The position numbers and the translations under genes are program-made. This document shows positions 28,401-37,400 of a stretch of DNA of 64,000 nt, piece after piece. Origin of the DNA: Allolobophora icterica. Its lineage: Eukaryota; Annelida; Clitellata; Crassiclitellata; Lumbricidae. The notes under the pieces were generated by a model, which saw only the letters and a program-made list of their open reading frames with translations, searched no databases and was not told where the DNA came from. The stretch lies in NCBI GenBank assembly GCA_963556255.1, contig OY744608.1, forward strand, positions 26,853,420 through 26,917,419. The letters are read 5' to 3'. The number at the start of each line of letters is the position of its first letter. Positions within the stretch are counted from its first letter, which is position 1.

Positions 28401-31400
28401 TAATTGTTTTTTATATATACCGTGATTTTTCACGGGTTTACAGCTAGTTGTCCGATTAAAAGCTTCTGCAATGGGACATTTAGGACAAAAACTAATGCAC
28501 AAATTCAAAACAAATGACAAATTCACAAGAAACATTCCAGTGCATGTACTGCTCAGTTCACAAATGGTATAATTTGTCCAGCAAGACTAAGCATGTTGCA
28601 GTGAAAGAATGATCAATATTAAACTAAGCTAAACAGGCATCAAATGGCCAAAATATTTAAATTCAGTGAACATGAGCCCGAATGATTTGCAAATAATCTT
28701 TAACACTTTTAATTTCTGTTAGGATATATTACATCAAATGCACTTTTGCAGTCAACAATGCAATATTTAAATTCAGTGAACATGAGCCCGAATGATTTGC
28801 AAATAATCTTTAACACTTTTGATTTCTGTTAGGATATATTACATCAAATGCACTTTGCAGTCAACAAGTTTTCATCAAGTTCATGTAAACTCATTTGGAA
28901 TTACTTTATTTCCATACTCTCAGATAAGTTTAACATAAATTAATCTCCCACTTTTGAAAACTGTGCTGTACAAACATAATGTACACAATTTTATTTGCAC
29001 ATGTTGCTCATAAATGCAAGGAAAAAGTTAATCTGTTCGGCTCACTCATGCATGCTCACAAGAACATGCACACATCATACACAAACAGCTACTGACTGCC
29101 GGTTTCACCTCATTTGGCAGGATAGTAATTCATCCATGGTTACAGTTCTTTTACCTGACTCTCAAGACCCCTAGTCCCTATCTTTATCATCTTTACATTT
29201 CAAATATCATCTTTACATTTCAAATCATACCCATAAACACTGGAACCAAAGAGCACAATAATAATAATAATTTTCGTTTATTACTTCAAACTGACAAGTA
29301 TGCAGTAAGATTACATGATACAGTAGTAACAGACGATAACAAGTTTAACAGGAGTCGAATTTAACTGTATGACAGCCATGCAATGTGCCCATCTGTTCTA
29401 CTGTACCGCATTTAGACGCAGCATAGTTCAATTTAAAAAAACTGGATCACTTTTGTCAGCAGAAATAAGTATCACACTGACCATTTCTGTGACCTGCCAA
29501 TGAAGCAGTCTCTTCTGGAGGGACTTGCAGTTCTGACGATTCCTTTGACGTCGTAGCAACTTGATGGATGGCATTCTCAACCATGCTGGCTGTAGCAGAC
29601 GACGAGGACAATTGATCACTTCAATCAAAACACATCACCAGCTAATTAACAAGATAGTCATACACCGGAACATCCTTATAACACTGTCTTCAGAAGCCAC
29701 ATCATCAACTGCCTTATAATGAGGTTTTTATAAAGTGGTCATTTCTAAGGCTGAACTAAATCTGGACTCCATGTCTAATTGTCCATTGTCAACTATATCA
29801 GAATTTGTATTATAATGCAGTGTCAGTTGGAAGGTATGGTGCATAATGATACCAAACTATTCAAAGCACTAAAACTATTATGAAACATAACTTTTACACA
29901 TTACTTAAAGCCTAAACTGTCATCTAATATATAGTAACCTTAAACTGAAGGCTCATTTACAAATATTCATAAACACCTAATTGAAATATCTACCATTCTC
30001 ACTTGCCAAGTTGGTCTAAGTCAGGCACGTAATTATGGCTAGCAATCACTCTAAACCCTATTCAAAGAACAAATGAATACAAGACAATCTGAAACAGTTC
30101 ACCTTAATTTATCTTGAGCATCCTTTTCTCCAGCAGCTGTCATGCCTGATTGTAATGTCACTTGAGAACCAATTGCTCCAAGTTTACTAGTGATAACCGG
30201 ATTCTGGAGCTCCACCTCAAAGGTTACATGTTTCTAGAAAAAAAGTAGAACTAAGTTACAAGAAGCTCCAAAAATATTTACAAATCGAATTGTTTAGCAT
30301 CTGTGAAACTCACGAAACAGCAGAAAAATTTAAAATGCAAGTAGATCTGAAGCTTTTCATGCCTGATGCACAAAATACGGCACAAGATTCGAAATGCAAA
30401 ATAACTTGATATTTTATTCAAGAGTTCCAGAACAAAATCCCAAGAAAGCTCAAATGAACGCATGACTTAACATACCCCCCATAGAAGAACTTTAAAATTA
30501 AAGCAATACAACAACTGATTGAGATTGCTATCTCTTGGTAATACAAAGCAAATGTGGTGCAGCTTTGCCGAGAGTCATTATACAGTTGCCAAAGGCTAAG
30601 GCACTTAACAAAATACTTTATATCAACATCGCTCCCAGAATAATATCCAAAGACTCTCTGCTATAGAACAAAGCAAGGTTTCACTCAGTCTGGCAATAGC
30701 ATAAGGAACTGCTCAAACAGAAAACTTCTACTTGTAATCAGAGCCAGAAATTTGACTGGCCACAAAAATGGATCACTTAGAACACAAAAGAGGTAAGTTT
30801 ACCTTGAGCTGACTTGACGAATTCCAAACAACAATGTTTCCTTTAGAATTAGAGGTAGCAAAGAATTTGGATGATGATGACGTACTTAGACACTCAATCT
30901 GAAAAACATTTGCCAAACTATGAATGAACTTTAGCCTGGAGATCCACAGTTCTAACTAATCAACAGTTCATATGCACACTTGATGCCGACAATTAACTGA
31001 GGCTTACAAAAGCACTCCGACTGACGCAGACTGGTAAATAACATGATAAATAACACATACGTCATACGTATTGGAAAAATCTGAAGTAATAAAAAGTACC
31101 ACCAGCGTGCTATGACATGTATTAATGCATCGATGTAAACAAGTTGCGTCTGTGACTGCCTGTATTTATCAAATAAATGAAAACTGAACATGAATAACAT
31201 ATGCACTTACTTTCTCAGTTTGATCCAAGTGCAGCTGGGCAGGTTCAGTTGCATATGTCACTGAAAGAGAAAACACACAAAACAATTCAAAGACTTTATA
31301 GATTCCCAAGCATAGAAATGAGCACATTACTATGTAACATGTGTAAACCAAAGTGTGGTTAGCAGTTGGATTATTAAAGGATATACTTACTTACTTACAT

Positions 31401-34400
31401 GTGATATTTGTCAATCCAAGTATAAAAAAATTCTTAAAAATGTCTATGCAACAGCTGCAAATCACAAGAAACCATAAAAAAAGAAATTGTGAAAATCATC
31501 TGACAATACCTGATACTGGAACGTTTTGAGTAAATTCACCCTTCACGAAAGGACATTGTGGAGAATGCCTCTCGTGCTCAGACCTAAACATTCACCAAAT
31601 TCATAAACAATACTGCACTTGTAAAGCGTTTATATGCAATACACTTCAGCACAAACAGCATTCGGTACAATATATTATTGGCCGGATGGTAGCTTATACA
31701 ACATCTGTACACAAGTTATTTATGTAGATTTTAATTCAACTTTTGTTAAATTATTATTAATAATATTAAACAGCAACTTTTAAAAGAAATAATACGTTTT
31801 TTGTAGAAACAAATGTATATAAATGCTATCTATAAGCCTAAGGGTAACAAAAAACAATACCACCAAATTTGAGCAAGCCTCCTTCTAACATAATTTTCTC
31901 TTATATAATGGGCAAATACTCTAGTTGATATCATAATGTCGTTATTGATAACGATTCAGAGTTTGGTGCTTTAGAAAATTTTCACAGCCATTTTCAGTCA
32001 GTTTATGACCATAATGATAATCACAGATTAGAAGAAAGGTACATGGAGAAATACAATGATCCTGAACATTAGGTTATGGGAATATAGCTATAATTAGCAA
32101 CTTCGTTAGCTCCGACATCTAATGCACAAGGTTTCAACTGACGGTGCACCGAAACCATGCCATAGTCAGGTCAATACCCAACTGGTCAGATCAGTGACTT
32201 TCTGGGAATAACATGTAACACTGACCATAAACTACAGCTTAGGCCATGCAACCAAATTACAATAACAGGACAAAATAAGGATGTCACTGAACAAATCAAT
32301 AAGCAACAGATTTATTATATGATGACTGACCAAGGCTCATCAGTTGGTTCCCAACAGACAAGGCACACGTTGCAGGTAAAGCACATGGCACGATCGTCTC
32401 CTGCTGTAGTTGGCTGGTAGTAAAAGCCAGCTTGTGCCATTGGCTCAGGTAAAGCCCATCTTCAAACACACCAGCCAAACACATTTATAAGCAAAATAAT
32501 TAAATGATTACTAGTAATTGCGCTGCAATTGTCAAAAACAATCACCCAACAGGCAGTTTTAAAAGCTTTCTCTTGATGCAGCTTTTCTGATGTATGCACT
32601 ACAAGTAGCTGTCAGGCTATGTTGGCTGCTGCACCCATGCCTCATTCATTTCATCAACAAAACTGTCATTTGCAAATAGCTCATTAATACTGGTTATATC
32701 ACCCCTTTGCATGCTGGATTATTTTTATCCTTTGTTCTGGTCCTGACCAGATGTTTTTGGGGGTTCATTTTACCCCTTAAGGGTAAGTACGTTATCTTTC
32801 ATCAAACACTGAAGACAGAGTTGAAGTGTAAGAATAATGTTTGTTTAGAAATGAATTTTGAACAAGGCGATGTCATTTAATTATTTGTAAACGATTGAAA
32901 TTTTTAGATACAGTATGCAAAACGTGATGGGTGTGCAATACATGTATCATCACATTGTCTTTCTAACTTATTACATAGGATGAATGTTGATTACCTAACC
33001 TCCAACCACTTGAGAAAGCACACATATAATGTTGCAATGTTGCAGCTGCAGTGAACACAGAAAGTTTTGGATGTTGTAATTTTGCATGTATGGCAAGCAA
33101 AAGGGTTATGACATCTGCTATGTCTGAATCTGCAGATTCTGTATTTGTGGAATCAATTTGTAACTCTGTTCTAGATTTGTGTATTTTGGTTGATACATGG
33201 ACACCTGTCACGAGCCTGATCATGCAAATTTACCAAAACACCGATTGGCCGATTCTCAACTAATAACAGAAAGTAATGCAACACACAGCACATTACAAAG
33301 CAATTTCCATCATGGAATTACATTACTAAAATGAGCAAAAGACTGTCTTAATAGAATCTCATTTGAATTTAAGCTGAAACAGACTACTTCGTCATTTAAA
33401 GATTTTTTGAATTAACAGTTCAGATTTCACCTCTAATCATGTCTAACATAAAAATAGGGAACTTACTTGTAGTTGAGATGAGGCCATTTGGCAAAGGTTT
33501 CCAGACGTGCAGCTTCACTGTACATGAGTGCTCGGTCAGCTGTCCCCGCACTCAACATGGGGTTTGAATCAGACTGAGCACTGACAAGTAAATAGTTCAG
33601 ACGGTCAAGCAGCGCCGAGACAACAGGAAGTGCTGGCACCTTCTGCTGGAGGCGCTTCACTTCAGTAAGAAGACTACTGAAAACCGTCTTCAGTGCCGCG
33701 TGTGACATCTTGAGGCACACTGTTGACCACTAATGCAACACAATTTCAACACAAAGCCAAACATAAACAAGCATAAAGATAACAACTTGTTTACTATGAA
33801 ACTCTTTCAGTGTTGAGTTTTCAAAAACAAGACCAGCAGGTCCTGAGCATTTCAAGAGACACACAGAAACTACAAGATACAGTGGCAACAACTCATGGAT
33901 TCCCAGTGGACCATAAAGCCTTCAGAAAACTCAACTTCTAAATGGCCACTGCTATTTGTAGCTAATTATTAGAACTGTTAGAACAGTTAGAACTATAGTT
34001 AGCACATCGATTCACCATATATAACCATTTCTTTCCTCAAAGATATGTAAATATTTCATTGACTTTTCCAGTCATAGAAACCAAAAATTTATTGTCAATA
34101 CCTTTAAAAACTCACAAATATATCAGAAATAAATAGGGACCTGCGAAGCTTCGATATTCGATTCGAAAACGAATCGGACGGAGGTATTCGATTCGATTCG
34201 AAAATGATGTCATGATTCGAAAAATTTCGAATCATTTTTCAGAAAAATGATTAGCCCTTGACGCACTGTAATGTAAACTAATTGTGTTAATTGCGCGTGG
34301 ATTGGTTGTTGAATTTCTGCATGCAAAGCGGCACGCGACGACAGCAAAGCCTCTGGCAAGAAAGGGTTTATAATTAGAATGTTATAGGCCTACTCAGAGC

Positions 34401-37400
34401 TTCTCAATTTGAAAATAGTAGGCGGTTTGAAAATCGATCGCGCTGGATTGAGCAGGCAAGCGATGTGCTGTCGACCTCTAGAACGTTTGTGTACAGCGTA
34501 TTTTGTGTATCGTGTTCGTATAGCTGCATATAATTAGTGACTTTACGAATGATGTCACGAGGCATAAGGTGTCGACCGTGTTGTTATGGCCAATCATATT
34601 GTACGAAATTAGAGTGATCACTCAGCAGTTATTAGGTCACGGCACACATTCACCTAAGTAAATTAAAGTAATGTAAATTAGGTAAGTAAAATAATGGTCT
34701 GGCTCCAGGTTCGTCTATCATCTTGGAGTCTAACTCAAACTCATCGGGCGACGACCGACGGTGTGACGCTTTCGGCTAGGCGAACGATTGACCGCTCGCC
34801 CGTAGGCCTACCTTTGCTAGGCGAGCGACCAAGGACTTATAAATTATTTGTGTTATTTTTAATTCCGTTAATTAGCCTAATGTTTAGTTTAATTGATTTT
34901 AAACTGCAGAAAAGTTATTGATATTCTGATACTGTGGTACGCCTGTGCAATCAAGCTTCACGAATATCAAACTGATACCCGCTGATTCGATTCGAGATTC
35001 GATTCGAATTTGAACCTTTACTCCCGATTCGATTCGAGATTCGATTCGACTGAAAATTTGCGATTCGCAGGTCCCTAGAAATAAATTACATTTAATTTCG
35101 AGGACAGTCTGTAAATACAGGGCAAACAAACTCCAATATAAAGTGCAGGTAATTTAAGTGGAAAAATATTACAATTTTCCACTTCCAATGCTGGGTAACC
35201 TAACTACACTTAGTATCTTGAACAAACCTTGGCCAGTTTGTGATTGTGCTTTGCTGCTTCCTGAGCATCGCTTATCTCCTTGTCGAGCAGACGCAAGACA
35301 TCCATGACATGATCAACTCCTGGCAGATCAGCTCCAAGGAGACACTGATTTAAGTGAATAGCCTACAAAAACAATCACATGACGACAAACCTATGTGTGT
35401 CCAGACAGCTGGGATTAAGTGCCAAAAGATTACTTGAATCAAAAACAGTTTGATACTAACACAGAAACTCTTCCATGCATTGCACACATGGAATGGACAA
35501 AAAATTAAAAAAACACGTCAGCATCTGACATTTTTTATTTATTTATTTTATTTATTCCGGATATTTCTATAGCGCCTCTCGAAGTCAACTACTACTCAGA
35601 GGCGCTCCCGACTACAGCATTTGATACTGTGCCGGAATTTTCACGCCGAAGCGCCACGAGCAATTGCGAGTGAAGGACTTGCCCAAGGTCCGTACGCAGG
35701 GGCTAGAGTGGGATTCGAACCTGCAACCCTCCGGTCGCAAGGCGCTGAACTTACCACTGAGCCACCACGCCCCACATTTTAATTTTACCTCAAGTCATAG
35801 ACCGAATCCAAGACACTTATCTCTTCCGGATCCTATCAGCAATGTTGAAAGAGTAAAAATTGTCAAATTGCTGGGTGTTCTTTTTCGAGAAGACTTAAAA
35901 TTTGATGACCATGTTTCATTTATTTTGAAGATATGCAGCCAACGCCTATACCCCCTAAAAGTCCTCCGATCTCAAGGAATGCCTCCCAGCAAACTAAAGA
36001 ACATTTTTCAAGCCCTTGTAGTCTCCCGACTAACGTATGCCATACCATCTTGGGGGGGGGATTCCTGTCGGCTGAACTGGGTGGAAAAATTGAATCTTTT
36101 TGCGCAGGGCTGGGCGCAGTAACCTCTTTAGTGGTGATGATTTAACTTTAGAGAAGATTTGTGAAAAAATTGAATTGAAGTTCTTCAAAAGCATCCAGTC
36201 ACCCCAACACTGTCTTCACCAATTACTGCCTGCAGAGCACCTTCATAAATTCAACTTAAGAAAAAGGGGACATGCTTTTGAATTACCGCACTTTAATACA
36301 TTGCTACATAAGAAATCCTTCATCATTCGCTCACTGTACAAGTATAAAAACTGGGTTAATGCTGGTTCTAGTACCTGTTCTGATATCTAAACTGGCTCTT
36401 TTTGTAGACCATAGTAATGCTTATGTTCCTTAGAATGTAAGGCTTAGATCATAACTTTAGTTATAGATAGGCCTATGTATGTAAATAAGACACTATCGTT
36501 TATTGTTTATAATACTGTATAATGTATATGTATGTAAATAAGACATTATATAGAATTGCTTGTGTTTAAACTGTCTTACAGTGTTACTGATATTGTGATC
36601 CTTTTGTATGTATTGTTGTAAAGTATGAGCGTTTGTCTTATACTAATAAAAGATTACTTACTTACTTACTTACAATGTGCCTAAGAGGACTTAGATTTCA
36701 CCTTTTTCCAGCCTGAATCATGCCACATGGTAAAATAAATCCTTAAATGGTTAATAGTAGTCTTCATTATTGCTGTTGCACCACCACACATTATTATTAC
36801 CAATCATTCTCCATATTTCAAACAGAAAAGAAGTGCAAAAGCAGGAAATGTCAATTATATCACATTATATCAATTGTAAATGCTAATCTATTTTTACCTT
36901 TGTTACAACTCTCTTTGTTTATTTACAAAGCTCCTTTGTAAATAAACAAAGCAATTGACATCAAGGCATTTAATTTTACTTATAATAATTGAGACATGAA
37001 CACTCATGCTGACCTATCCCATCTATCCCAACAGCTATGGCCACAGTTCATGATCAATAAACCTTATTAGGAACTCCAATGAACCAGCATATCACCCTTT
37101 CCCATTTGTAACCCATTAATGCCTTATGTCATTCATGTTATAGCATCTTGGCAAATTATAACTACCACATTTAAGCCTCTCATTTCAACAATTCATGACA
37201 TGATTTGCACTGGTGACTTGCATTGAACAAAAAGCTCTACACCACAAACCACTTTAAACAAATCATGTCTGTATAGATGTTAATGACTAACTTGTATGAC
37301 AAAATAATATTATATTGGAGGCATGAGTTCAAAGTTGGTGACAAAGGTAATCAGCAAAAGTCTAAAAGCAAATCATTAATTTCAAACTTTCTGCATGAAA

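Noticed and set aside
34694..34921. 75-codon ORF inside the hAT element
   Set aside because: No transposase motif; chance frame in a non-autonomous element.
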